DNA of 64,000 nucleotides, taken from contig DATGHL010000029.1 of NCBI GenBank assembly GCA_035308025.1, positions 103,287 through 167,286 of the forward strand, written 5' to 3'. Under the pieces are notes generated by a model, which did no database searches, was not told the DNA's origin, and saw only the letters and a program-made list of their open reading frames with translations. This stretch comes from Candidatus Binataceae bacterium (GTDB lineage Bacteria; Desulfobacterota; Binatia; Binatales; Binataceae). A program made the translations under genes and the position numbers. Positions 20,737-28,818 of the stretch are shown piece after piece (within the stretch, counting starts at the first letter, position 1; the number at the start of each line of letters is the position of its first letter).

Positions 20737-21636
20737 TTATATGCCGGATGCGGCGTCTGAGGCGCTTGCATCGCCCCCACCTGCGTCACCGCGATCCCGC
20801 CGCCGTCCGATCTCGAACAGGGTCACCGCCGCCGCGACCGAGACGTTGAGCGAGCCGACCCGGCCCCGCATCGGGATACTGACGACGAAATCGGCGTTGC
20901 TCTTGACGATTTCGCGCACCCCGCGATCCTCCGAACCCAGCACGATCGCGAGCCGCCGCGTGACGTCCACTTCGTACAGCGGCGTATCGCCGTGGGGCGC
21001 CAGCGCCACCACCCAGTAACCCTGCGCCTTGAGCGCTTCGAGCGTCTGCGCGACATTACCGCAGCGCGCGATCTGCAGATGAATCCAGGCACCCGCCGAG
21101 GCCTTGACCGCGGCTGGGGTCACGCCGCTGGTGCGATCGCGAGCCAGGACGATTCCGCGCACTCCGGCGCACTCCGCCGAGCGCATGATCGCGCCCAGGT
21201 TGCGCGGATCCGTCACGCCATCGACAATGAGCAGCGGATCGGGCTTTTGCTCGAGCAATTGCTCCAGCGGTGCATAACTGTACTCCCGCACCGTCGCGAT
21301 AATTCCCTGATGACGCCCCTCGGACCCGGCCATCCGCGCGAGATCGGCATCTTCCGCCTTGACCACGCGGCCACCGGCTTCCCGTACGGCTTCGATCTCG
21401 CCACCGAAGCGCTCGTAGGCGCCGCTCTTCACGAACAACGCCTGGATCGCCGCCGGCGACGCGGCGATCAGCTCGCGCACCGGCTCGACGCCAAAGATAA
21501 TCTCACCCTGCGCCGCGCGGGGCGGCTGCGGCGCTCTGCGCTCGGGACCGCCGCGCACCGGCCGCGGTCCGTTATGCGGTCGCGGCACAGTCGAATCCTG
21601 GGTCGAATTGAAGCGCCGCCGTCCACGATTTCTCAT
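20737..21636 (-). CDS. rlmB: 23S rRNA (guanosine-2'-O)-methyltransferase RlmB (TrmH family)
   Basis: A SPOUT-fold methyltransferase that in E. coli methylates G2251 of 23S rRNA. It has 299 residues. An Arg/Pro-rich, probably disordered N-terminal tail of about 45 residues precedes the substrate-binding domain (GEIIFGVEPVRELIAA). The SPOUT motifs are LLIVDGVTDPRNLGAIMRSA, LAIVLGSEDRGVREI and IPMRGRVGSLNVSVAAAV. The C terminus is Gly/Asp/Ala-rich. It lies upstream of the tRNA promoter on the same strand. RlmB fits best, but another TrmH-family specificity cannot be excluded. Confidence 0.88.
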   Translation of the reverse strand: MRNRGRRRFNSTQDSTVPRPHNGPRPVRGGPERRAPQPPRAAQGEIIFGVEPVRELIAASPAAIQALFVKSGAYERFGGEIEAVREAGGRVVKAEDADLARMAGSEGRHQGIIATVREYSYAPLEQLLEQKPDPLLIVDGVTDPRNLGAIMRSAECAGVRGIVLARDRTSGVTPAAVKASAGAWIHLQIARCGNVAQTLEALKAQGYWVVALAPHGDTPLYEVDVTRRLAIVLGSEDRGVREIVKSNADFVVSIPMRGRVGSLNVSVAAAVTLFEIGRRRDRGDAGGGDASASDAASGI

Positions 21637-21711
21637 CTATACGAACAATCCCGCGAAGGCTTGCGCACCCCCCCGCTGCCTTTACCTCGACTGCTTTTAA
21701 GCCGGCCGCCC

Positions 21712-22122
21712 TTAAGCTGGCTGCGGTTCCAGCACCATCTGAGTTTGGGTCACGATCCCGAGCAGCCGGCCGTTCTGACCGCTAATCCGCGTCTGCCAGA
21801 CCATCGTGCGCTTGCCACGATGGATCGCGACGCATTCCGCAGTAACCGTCGTTCCGACCGGCGCCGGCGCCAGAAAATTGGTCTTCGATTCGATCGTCGT
21901 CGTTCCTGCGCCACCGGTCAAATTCAGCACGGTCGCGCAGGCGCCCAGCATATCCGCCAGCGCCATCAGTGCGCCACCATGCAGCACTGCCGGAATCGTG
22001 CAGAGGTCTTCCCGCACGCGCATCTGCGCAGCAACGCGCTCAGGACTCGCGAAGGTCAGCTCAATCCCGAGCAGCTTCGCAAACGGCAAATTCTGCTCGC
22101 GCAGCGTTTCTAACGCATCCAT
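21712..22122 (-). CDS. PaaI-family thioesterase (hotdog fold)
   Basis: A 136-residue hotdog-fold protein of the PaaI/YdiI type, which hydrolyses acyl-CoA thioesters. The motif IPAVLHGGALMALADMLGACA around residue 42-62 is the family HGG signature with the acidic residue of the catalytic helix. The start is the ATG at 22122, preceded by GGGAG; the open frame extends further upstream but without conserved sequence. The adjacent CaiB/BaiF CoA-transferase suggests CoA-ester metabolism. The substrate is unknown. Confidence 0.85.
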   Translation of the reverse strand: MDALETLREQNLPFAKLLGIELTFASPERVAAQMRVREDLCTIPAVLHGGALMALADMLGACATVLNLTGGAGTTTIESKTNFLAPAPVGTTVTAECVAIHRGKRTMVWQTRISGQNGRLLGIVTQTQMVLEPQPA

Positions 22123-22240
22123 CACTCGCTCCCTAATCTGACCTGCTCGCCGACGATGATTCAGACGCGCATCCGCCGAACCGATCATCACCCGGTCGCA
22201 ACTTGTAGTCCACACCGAAACCACCGTCTGTTATCCGCAG

Positions 22241-23467
22241 CTAGCGCGGCAGGTGGCGCAACACGCCCTCGCGTTCGAGCCGGTTCACCTCTTCGGGAGA
22301 GTAGTCGAGGTACGACGTCAGAATCGTGCCGTTATGCTCGCCCAGAAAGGGCGCTTCCAGTTCGAGCCGCTGTGGAAAAGCGGAAAACCGCAGCGGAAAA
22401 CCGGGAATCTGAAACTCGCCAAGCACCCGATCGTGCACCGTCTGCACGGTTTGCCGCTCGACCAGATGGGGATGACGCATCGCCTGCTCGACGCTCAGCA
22501 CCGGCGCCGACGGCAGCCGCGCCGCACGCAACACCTCGACCGCCGCCTGATCATTAGGGAAGGACTGCAGCCATTTCTCTATCACCACGATGATTTCGCT
22601 GCGATTCTTTACTCGATTCGCGACGTCGACAAAGCGCGGGTCGCGCGCCAGCTCCGGACAGCCCATCAGCTCGCACAGCTTGGCCCAATGATGGTCCAGC
22701 CAGGCAAAGACAAAAATATAGCCCTCGCGCGCCTTGAACATCCCGGCCGGCGCCAGAATCGAATAATGCAGCCCCGTGCGGACCGGCTTGGCCGCGCCGC
22801 CGCTCGCGCTAATCGACTGCACCCAGATGTCATGAAAGTGAAAATAAGCATCCACCAGCGAAATATCCAGATGCTGCCCCTCGCCGGTGCGCTCGCGATG
22901 CAACAACGCGCACGCGATCGCCGCCAGCCCATGCACTCCCGTCGAGACGTCGCCGATCGCGAGCATCGGCGGAAAGTGCGCTCCGCCCTCCTCCCCGCTG
23001 AGCGACGTCACGCCCGCATACGCCTGCCCCATGAAATCGTAGCCGGTGTCCTGGGACAACGGCCCCTGCTGCCCGAAGGTCGAGACTGAGCACATGATGA
23101 TTTTCGGATTCAGTTGGCGCACGGTTTCGTAGCCGAAGCCCATCCGCGCGATCACGCCCGGCGCGAAGTTCTCGACCAGCACATCCATCTTGGGAATCAG
23201 GTCGCGAATGATCTTCTTCCCTTCCTCGTTACGGGCATCGAGACAGAGGCTCTGCTTGCCGCGATTCTGTTGCACGAAGTAGCCGCTGCGTTGATCTTTC
23301 ACAAAGGGCATCCCGCGCGAGCGATCGCCGTCGGGCGCCAGCTCGACCTTGATTACCTCGGCGCCCATCTCGGTCATCAGCTTGGTGACCGTCGGGCCGG
23401 CCACAAACTGGGTAAAGTCCAGCGCCTTGTAGCCGTCGAGCACGTGCTTCGGCCCATTCGTCGGCAT
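22241..23467 (-). CDS. CaiB/BaiF family (class III) CoA-transferase
   Basis: A 408-residue class III CoA-transferase that moves CoA between carboxylic acids or racemises acyl-CoAs. The N terminus KALDFTQFVAGPTVTKLMTEMGAEVIKVE is the family nucleotide-binding start. VENFAPGVIARMGFGYE and the catalytic-aspartate region MLAIGDVSTGVHGLAAIACAL follow, then GEGQHLDISLVDAYF. A GGGAGG SD precedes the ATG. It is divergent from the dioxygenase gene at 23600. Formyl-CoA transferase, carnitine CoA-transferase and methylacyl-CoA racemase share this fold, so the substrate is not assigned. Confidence 0.88.
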   Translation of the reverse strand: MPTNGPKHVLDGYKALDFTQFVAGPTVTKLMTEMGAEVIKVELAPDGDRSRGMPFVKDQRSGYFVQQNRGKQSLCLDARNEEGKKIIRDLIPKMDVLVENFAPGVIARMGFGYETVRQLNPKIIMCSVSTFGQQGPLSQDTGYDFMGQAYAGVTSLSGEEGGAHFPPMLAIGDVSTGVHGLAAIACALLHRERTGEGQHLDISLVDAYFHFHDIWVQSISASGGAAKPVRTGLHYSILAPAGMFKAREGYIFVFAWLDHHWAKLCELMGCPELARDPRFVDVANRVKNRSEIIVVIEKWLQSFPNDQAAVEVLRAARLPSAPVLSVEQAMRHPHLVERQTVQTVHDRVLGEFQIPGFPLRFSAFPQRLELEAPFLGEHNGTILTSYLDYSPEEVNRLEREGVLRHLPR

Positions 23468-23599
23468 GGTGAAATCCTCCCGCTGATTTGTCGCGATTCT
23501 GCCGATCCTTATTGCACCTCAAGCCAGGCTTGCCAACGGCGCTCCGCGCCTTGGCCCTCGCCCGGCGTTCTGCTATGCGGAGCCTGAGGCTTCGATGGC

Positions 23600-24073
23600 A
23601 TGAGCGATCTTCACGACCAAATCGAGAGCTTCCTGTTTCGCGAGGCGCGCCTGATGGACGAGCATCGTTACGACGACTGGCTCGCGCTGTGGTCGCTCGA
23701 AGACGCCACCTATTGGATTCCCGCCAACGCCGACGACATCGATCCGGCGCGCAACGTCTCGATCGTTTACGACCGCGGCGGCCAACTCCGCAACCGCGTC
23801 CGGCGTTTCAACGAGACCCTCTGGCTCAAGGAGCGCGCCCCGCGCCTCAAACGCATCGTCGGCAACATTCTGATCGATCGTGAGAATGGCGGCGAGGTCT
23901 CTGTGAGCTCAAACTTCATCCTCACCGAGCTGCATCGCGGCGCACAGATCCTCTGGGCGGGCAGCACGCTTCATCTTCTGACCGCCTCCGCTGACGGCTT
24001 CCGCATCAAGTCGAAGAAAGTTATCCTGCTCAACAACAACGAGCCGCTCCCAAACATGCTCTTTTTATTTTAG
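23600..24073 (+). CDS. Aromatic-ring-hydroxylating dioxygenase beta subunit
   Basis: A 157-residue NTF2-like small subunit that scaffolds the alpha3-beta3 hexamer of Rieske dioxygenases. Family features are the N-terminal IESFLFREARLMDEHRYDDWLALW, then EDATYWIPANADD, the Arg-rich stretch RGGQLRNRVRRF and the C-terminal KKVILLNNNEPLPNMLFLF. The start follows a GAGG sequence. The matching alpha subunit is not adjacent: it lies at 25177, after an FkbM-like gene and a small unknown gene. Confidence 0.88.
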   Translation: MSDLHDQIESFLFREARLMDEHRYDDWLALWSLEDATYWIPANADDIDPARNVSIVYDRGGQLRNRVRRFNETLWLKERAPRLKRIVGNILIDRENGGEVSVSSNFILTELHRGAQILWAGSTLHLLTASADGFRIKSKKVILLNNNEPLPNMLFLF

Positions 24074-24118
24074 TCCGTGCCATGACCAGATGATCGCGCC
24101 ACGCCGCTCGCGGCATCA

Positions 24119-24904
24119 ATGAATCGATTCAAGACTGGAACTATCACCATACTGAGCGGGCTTTTACCCGATCGCGTCAAAAGGTCCCTCTTTCACCTGT
24201 CGTTTCATCTGGCCAACGCGGAATTCGAGAAATTTGCCCATGACTTCGCCTTTGCTCCCAGCATGGAACTAGGCCTCCGCGCGATGGCGGCGCGGGGTTT
24301 TGCGCCACAGACCATCGTCGACGTCGGCGCTTTTGAAGGCGATTGGAGCAGGCTGGCCAAGCGCGTTTGGCCAGCTGCCAGCTTGCGGATGGTCGAACCC
24401 AACCTGGAGAAGCAAGCACGGCTCGGCGCCGTCGCCAAAGACCTCGACGCAGCCTTGCTATGCGAACTCCTGGGCGCTGACGACGGCCAACAGGTTCAAT
24501 TCCATCTGATGGAATCCGGTTCATCGATCATGAGCGAACGCAGTCCGTTGCCGCGAACCGTTGAGCAGCGGGAATTGCGCAGGCTCGACTCGTTGTTCCC
24601 GGAGCTGGCGCGGCCGGGGCTGCTCAAGATCGACGCGCAAGGCTATGAGCTCGAGATCCTGAAGGGCGCAGGGGCGATTCTGCCGGCTTTCGAGGCCATA
24701 CTGGTCGAGATCGCAATCATCGAAATCAATGTCGGCGCCCCGCTGCTGCACGACGTAGTTGCATTCATGAAAAGCCTCGGCTTTATCGCCTATGATATTC
24801 TCGAGATTCACCGCCGCCCGCTCGACCAGGCGCTCAATCAAATCGACCTCATTTTCGTCCGTGAACAGTCCAGCTTGGTCGCCGACAAACGGCATTTCGC
24901 CTGA
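24119..24904 (+). CDS. FkbM family methyltransferase
   Basis: A 261-residue SAM-dependent methyltransferase of the FkbM type, usually an O-methyltransferase of sugars or polyketides. The SAM site is TIVDVGAFEGDWSRLAKRVWP around residue 65-85. The conserved C-terminal motif is LLKIDAQGYELEILKGA around residue 162-180, with a closing DILEIHRRPLDQALNQIDLIFV. It sits between the beta and alpha dioxygenase genes with 45 bp before it and 10 bp after it, so it is likely co-transcribed. Its link to ring hydroxylation is unclear. Confidence 0.85.
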   Translation: MNRFKTGTITILSGLLPDRVKRSLFHLSFHLANAEFEKFAHDFAFAPSMELGLRAMAARGFAPQTIVDVGAFEGDWSRLAKRVWPAASLRMVEPNLEKQARLGAVAKDLDAALLCELLGADDGQQVQFHLMESGSSIMSERSPLPRTVEQRELRRLDSLFPELARPGLLKIDAQGYELEILKGAGAILPAFEAILVEIAIIEINVGAPLLHDVVAFMKSLGFIAYDILEIHRRPLDQALNQIDLIFVREQSSLVADKRHFA

Positions 24905-24914
24905 AGGCCCTAAG

Positions 24915-25115
24915 ATGCCCATACAATTAAACAGTGAGTTCGCTGCAGTTGAAATCGAGCGCGACGACCGCGGCAACGGCCCCCGCCTGATGATCCGCGA
25001 TCTGCGCAGCGGCCAATGCGTCTTCCTCGACCCGCTCGAACTCGCCTCGCTCGCCGGCGCGCGTCACGCAGAACTCCTCCCGCTGCTCGACCCCGGCCGC
25101 CTCGATGAACAATAA
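24915..25115 (+). CDS. Small protein of unknown function beside Rieske dioxygenase
   Basis: A 66-residue acidic protein from the ATG at 24915, 10 bp after the FkbM stop. It reads MPIQLNSEFAAVEIERDDRG and then RLMIRDLRSGQCVFLDPLELASL. The pattern suggests a short beta-sheet followed by a helix. No Cys, signal peptide or membrane segment is present. I do not recognise the family. Its place 61 bp ahead of the dioxygenase alpha subunit, on the same strand, suggests co-expression and perhaps an accessory role. Confidence 0.6.
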   Translation: MPIQLNSEFAAVEIERDDRGNGPRLMIRDLRSGQCVFLDPLELASLAGARHAELLPLLDPGRLDEQ

Positions 25116-25176
25116 CGATTGAGAATTGACGGGTTACAACGGTAGGATCGGGCTGAAACCCCGCGAGGTGACGCCC

Positions 25177-26472
25177 ATGGCGACGATGCCTGATACGCGA
25201 ATCGATCCGCAAAGCCAATACCAAATCGCTTACGATGATCTGATCCGCAACGATCGCATCAACGGACGCGTCTATTACGACCGTGCGATCTTCCACGACG
25301 AGCTCGACAAAATCTGGCATCGCGAGTGGGTTTACGTCGCTCATGCGAGCGAAATTCCCGAGCCTGGCGACTACGTCGTGCGCGCTATCGGTACGCAGCC
25401 CGTAATCGTCTCGCGCGACGAGGACGGCGCGATTCATCTGATGCTCAACCGCTGCATGCATCGCGGCAACACCGTCTGTCAGAGCGAGCGCGGCAACGCC
25501 CACGCCTTCCGCTGCGCCTATCACGGCTGGACCTACAACAATCGCGGCGAGCTGGTCGGCGTGCCCTACGCCGGTGGTTACGACGTCTCGTTTCGCAAGG
25601 AGGACTACCGGCTCGCGACGGTTCCACGTGTCGATCAGTATCGCGGTCTCATCTTCGCGAGCCTGGCGGCGACCGGCCCTTCGCTCGAGGATCATCTCGG
25701 CGCCGCGCGCCGCCTCATCGATCAGTTCGTCAACCTCTCACCCGCCGGCGAGATCATTTTGCGCTCCGGCGTCCTCAAGCATTCGTACAAGGGCAACTGG
25801 AAGATGGCCCTCGAGAACTCCGTCGATGGCTATCACCCCAACATCCTCCATCACGCCGCGATGGTCATGATGATGAAGGGTAAGAACGACATGGAGGCGG
25901 TCTTTGGCGAGCGCAGTGAGGCGCTCGCCCGCGACCACGGCCACGGCGTTGAGCAGCTCGATCTCAATCCGGTGCAAACCCGCAACGGCGGACGCGTCGT
26001 GCCCCCCGGATGGAGTCCGCAGGCTTTCAGCGATTATCGCGCCGCGATGGTCGCGCGCCATGGCGAGGCCCGCGCCGATCAAATCATCGCCGAAGGACCG
26101 CCGCATTTCTGTATCTTTCCGAATCTGATTTTCATCCTGAATCAATTCCGCGTAATTCAACCGGTCAGCGTTGACGAAACCGTCGTGTACTACTATCCGA
26201 CTCTGCTTAAGGACGCGCCGGACGAGATCAATCAGCGCCGCCTCGCCGAGACCTATCTCATCCATGGACCCGCCGGGCGGGTCGCGCCCGACGACTTCGA
26301 GGCCTACGAGCGCAATCAGGCGGGCTTCGCCGCGCGCGTCAACGAATGGCTGGTGCTGCGCCGCGGACTCCATCGCGAGGTCCGCGAAAACGGTGGCACT
26401 GCCGGCCACGAAACCGACGAAACCACGCAGCGCGGCATCTGGCGCCACTACCGCGACGTCATGTCCCGCTAG
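25177..26472 (+). CDS. Aromatic-ring-hydroxylating dioxygenase alpha subunit (Rieske)
   Basis: The catalytic large subunit of a Rieske non-heme iron oxygenase, 431 residues from the ATG at 25177, which has GAGGTGA upstream. The Rieske cluster motif is CMH at about residue 92 and CAYH some 20 residues later, followed by GWTYNNRGELVGVP. The mononuclear iron site is ENSVDGYHPNILHH, with two His and the bridging Asp in the canonical place. The substrate pocket cannot be read. Ferredoxin and reductase partners are not nearby, so it would need electron carriers encoded elsewhere. Confidence 0.92.
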   Translation: MATMPDTRIDPQSQYQIAYDDLIRNDRINGRVYYDRAIFHDELDKIWHREWVYVAHASEIPEPGDYVVRAIGTQPVIVSRDEDGAIHLMLNRCMHRGNTVCQSERGNAHAFRCAYHGWTYNNRGELVGVPYAGGYDVSFRKEDYRLATVPRVDQYRGLIFASLAATGPSLEDHLGAARRLIDQFVNLSPAGEIILRSGVLKHSYKGNWKMALENSVDGYHPNILHHAAMVMMMKGKNDMEAVFGERSEALARDHGHGVEQLDLNPVQTRNGGRVVPPGWSPQAFSDYRAAMVARHGEARADQIIAEGPPHFCIFPNLIFILNQFRVIQPVSVDETVVYYYPTLLKDAPDEINQRRLAETYLIHGPAGRVAPDDFEAYERNQAGFAARVNEWLVLRRGLHREVRENGGTAGHETDETTQRGIWRHYRDVMSR

Positions 26473-26547
26473 TCCCTTGCCCGTTCACGGCAGATTGGCG
26501 TAAGTTCCACTGAGGCGTGGCCCACTGGCGCGCCCAAAGGACGCTAT

Positions 26548-27768
26548 ATGAAATTCGGCATCTTCATGGCCCCGTTCCATCGGGTCGGCGAAAATCCGAC
26601 GCTCGCTTTTGAGCGCGATCTCCAACTGATCGAGTGGCTCGACGAACTGGGTTTCGACGAGGCCTTCATCGGCGAGCATCATTCCGCCGGTTGGGAGATC
26701 ATCTCGTCGCCGGAGATTTTCATGGCGACCGCGGCCGCGCGTACCAAGCGGATTATGCTCGGCTCCGGCGTGGTCAGCGTGCCGTATCATCATCCCTTCA
26801 ATATCGCGAATCGCTTCGCGCTGCTCGATCAACTCACGCACGGGCGCGTGATGCTCGGATGCGGCCCCGGCGCGCTCTCCTCCGACGCCTACATGCTCGG
26901 AATCGAGACGACCACTCAGCGCGACCGCATGGTCGAGGGCGTCAAGGCGATCCTGCGGCTCTTCAAGGAAGAGGGCGGCATCACGATCGACGGCTCCTAC
27001 TTCAAGATGCGCGACGCCCATCTGCAGGTGAAGCCGTTCCAGAAGCCGTACATGCCGGTCTTCGTCGCCAATACCTTCTCGCCCTCCGGGATGGTCGCGG
27101 CGGGCCAGCTCGGATGCGGTGTGCTGTCAATCGCGACCTTTACTCCGGGTGGTCTCAAAGACCTACCGCGGCGCTGGGCGATGGCCGAGGAGATCGCGGC
27201 GGAAAATGGCAATACCATGGATCGCAAGGACTGGCGGTTGGTCTTTCCGGTGCATCTTGCCGAGTCGAAAAAACAGGCGGTCGATGAGATTCGCGCGGGC
27301 GGCAACAACTGGATTCAGGAGTACTTTGTCGGGACCCTGGCGGCCAATATCCAGTTCGAGGAATACCCGGGCCAGCCCGCAAGCGAATTCACCGTTGATC
27401 GGATGGTCGAACGCGGCGGCATCATCGTCGGCACCCCTGACGACGCCATCCAACGCATCAACGAAGCGATCGAGGCCTCGGGCGGCGGCTTCGGCGGACT
27501 GCTGATTCTCGCGCACGAATGGGCCTCGCGCGAGCAGACGCTGCGCTCCTATGAATTATGGTCGCGCTATGTCGCGCCGCACTTCCAGGGCATCGCCGAC
27601 CCGATCGTTTACTCCCAGCAGTGGGTCAGCGAAAAGCGCCACATGCTGATGGGTAATTCGATGGCGGGTGTCATGAAATCGATTCAGGACTACAAGGAGC
27701 GTCGCGAGGCAGTCGGCGCCACGCCCTCCGAACTCGCAGACCGCCCGGTCACTCGCATCCGCCCCTGA
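26548..27768 (+). CDS. LLM class flavin-dependent oxidoreductase (limonene monooxygenase-like)
   Basis: A 406-residue bacterial-luciferase-like TIM barrel that would use reduced FMN or F420. It begins MKFGIFMAPFHRVGENPTLAFERDLQLIEWLDELGFDEAFIGEHHS; the DEAFIGEHH segment is typical of the luciferase and limonene 1,2-monooxygenase branch. It also has GSGVVSVPYHHPFNIANRFALLDQLTHGRVMLGCGPGAL. An AAAGGA SD precedes the ATG. It follows the Rieske alpha gene by 75 bp. A degenerate copy of its 3' end is present at 28095-28178. Confidence 0.88.
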   Translation: MKFGIFMAPFHRVGENPTLAFERDLQLIEWLDELGFDEAFIGEHHSAGWEIISSPEIFMATAAARTKRIMLGSGVVSVPYHHPFNIANRFALLDQLTHGRVMLGCGPGALSSDAYMLGIETTTQRDRMVEGVKAILRLFKEEGGITIDGSYFKMRDAHLQVKPFQKPYMPVFVANTFSPSGMVAAGQLGCGVLSIATFTPGGLKDLPRRWAMAEEIAAENGNTMDRKDWRLVFPVHLAESKKQAVDEIRAGGNNWIQEYFVGTLAANIQFEEYPGQPASEFTVDRMVERGGIIVGTPDDAIQRINEAIEASGGGFGGLLILAHEWASREQTLRSYELWSRYVAPHFQGIADPIVYSQQWVSEKRHMLMGNSMAGVMKSIQDYKERREAVGATPSELADRPVTRIRP

Positions 27769-27808
27769 CGCGACGGCCAAATTTGCGTTGCCATCGGGAA
27801 ATTAGGCG

Positions 27809-28039
27809 ATGAGCATTGAGCTCAAAAAGATCGCGGACGACGCGTTGAAGCTTTCGACGCGCGCTCGAGCGCGCCTTGCTCAACGGTTGATTCGGAGCCT
27901 GGAAGAGACCAGAGAGCTGGAAGCCGAACGCGAATGGCTCGTTGAAATAGAGCGCCGCTCAGTCGAGCTGAAGAGCGGCAAAGTCAAGGGCGTTCCAGCG
28001 GGGAAGGTGTTCAAGAAAGCGCGCGAAGCGCTTCGGTGA
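27809..28039 (+). CDS. Addiction module antitoxin-like protein
   Basis: A 76-residue helical charged protein of the addiction-module family that pairs with RelE/ParE toxins. Family features are the N-terminal IADDALKLSTRARARLAQRLIRSLEE and the C-terminal EWLVEIERRSVELKSGKVKGVPAGKVFKKAREAL, which should wrap the toxin. The stop overlaps the GTG start of a toxin fragment as GTGA, the normal coupled layout. Because the toxin is truncated, this is probably an orphan antitoxin. Confidence 0.82.
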   Translation: MSIELKKIADDALKLSTRARARLAQRLIRSLEETRELEAEREWLVEIERRSVELKSGKVKGVPAGKVFKKAREALR

Positions 28040-28095
28040 CACTTGCCTTCCATCCCTTGGCTGAACGCGAACTAATCGCCGCTGCCACCCAGCCG
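28036..28095 (+). pseudogene. RelE/ParE-type toxin, 5' fragment only
   Basis: From the GTG at 28036 the frame reads MTLAFHPLAERELIAAAT, the usual opening of a RelE/ParE toxin that follows this antitoxin family. After about 16-18 codons the similarity stops and the sequence changes into the tail of an LLM gene in another frame. The remaining roughly 75 codons of a toxin, including the basic catalytic strand, are missing. The frame stays open by chance into the gene at 28432, so automatic annotation may call a false 235-residue fusion. Confidence 0.7.
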
Positions 28096-28178
28096 ACAAC
28101 GATCACGAGATCCGCGAAGCCGTCGGCACCACGCCCTCGGAACTCGCGGATCGCCCGGTCACCCGCATCCGTCCGTAA
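28095..28178 (+). pseudogene. 3' remnant of a second LLM oxidoreductase gene
   Basis: This frame reads HEIREAVGTTPSELADRPVT and ends RIRP followed by TAA. It matches the last 20-odd residues of the intact LLM gene at 26548-27768 (REAVGATPSELADRPVT, RIRP). Most base differences are at third codon positions, so the remnant comes from a diverged paralogue that was once under selection, not from a recent copy. The rest of that gene is absent, replaced upstream by the toxin fragment. Confidence 0.75.
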
Positions 28179-28220
28179 GCCCGCTCACTCCGGAAATTCG
28201 CAATACGAGTCTTCATGTCG

Positions 28221-28245
28221 GGGTGCTTCTACGGGAGAAGCACCC
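28221..28245. terminator. 10-bp hairpin after the broken toxin locus
   Basis: A perfect inverted repeat, GGGTGCTTCT / AGAAGCACCC with a loop ACGGG, lies 43 bp after the LLM remnant. There is no run of T on either side, so termination is uncertain. It may be a relic of the operon end. Confidence 0.4.
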
Positions 28246-28279
28246 GCGCGATTTCGAGTATCACCAACCATTTTGCACT

Positions 28280-28311
28280 GTGCCGCTAAGATTTATGCCG
28301 TGCCGCTAAGA
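28280..28311. repeat. 12-bp direct repeat with 20-bp period upstream of an unknown gene
   Basis: GTGCCGCTAAGA occurs at 28280-28291 and again at 28300-28311, starting exactly 20 bases apart, about two helical turns. It lies 120 bp before the unknown gene at 28432. The spacing resembles an operator for a dimeric regulator, but no regulator gene is adjacent. It could equally be a small tandem duplication. Confidence 0.4.
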
Positions 28312-28431
28312 ATATCTGTCATCCGAGGAAAGTGCGCTATTTGCTGCTTTATTGGTTGTAGTGGTCTGCCTCTTGCCGCACAGTCAGTCCGGAATTCCCA
28401 CTTTGAAATCTGGCTGAGAGGAGGAAGCGCC

Positions 28432-28743
28432 ATGCCAAGTTTTGATTTCATCACGGTCAAAAACAGGTCAAAGAAACGAGCGAACGATATTCACCTTTCG
28501 TTCGAGGCCCAAGTCGATGTCACGGGTGTAAACGGTGTTGCACCGTCCGATCCGAAGTTCAAGCATAAGCTTGACGGCGACGGGTCTGCGGAGATCGGTA
28601 TAGCAAAAATCAACATACCGCCGGGCAGCACCATAACGATCAATATCAGGGGATCGGGAAAGACAACTCCGAGCATCAACCCGGAAGACACCTACCTAAC
28701 GCTAAACGGAGAACGACTGAATCTGCCGCTGACAATATCATAA
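28432..28743 (+). CDS. Unknown 103-residue protein
   Basis: A 103-residue protein with a very strong SD (GAGAGGAGG) before the ATG. It starts MPSFDFITVKNRSKKRANDI and alternates short hydrophobic strands with Gly/Pro turns (GSAEIGIAKINIPPGSTITINIRGSG), suggesting an all-beta sandwich. There is no signal peptide, Cys or membrane segment. I do not recognise the family. Local base composition looks less GC-rich than the neighbours. The frame is also open upstream to 28036, but only by chance. Confidence 0.65.
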   Translation: MPSFDFITVKNRSKKRANDIHLSFEAQVDVTGVNGVAPSDPKFKHKLDGDGSAEIGIAKINIPPGSTITINIRGSGKTTPSINPEDTYLTLNGERLNLPLTIS

Positions 28744-28818
28744 GGATCAAGGCCTCGTCGTGGCCTCAAGACAGGCGATCAACGTAGCCGCACTCGGTCA
28801 CTCGCATCAGGCCCTGAC

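Noticed and set aside
28036..28743. A single 235-residue protein
   Set aside because: The middle part contains an LLM gene tail in another frame and no conserved sequence, while an ideal ribosome binding site marks the internal start at 28432.
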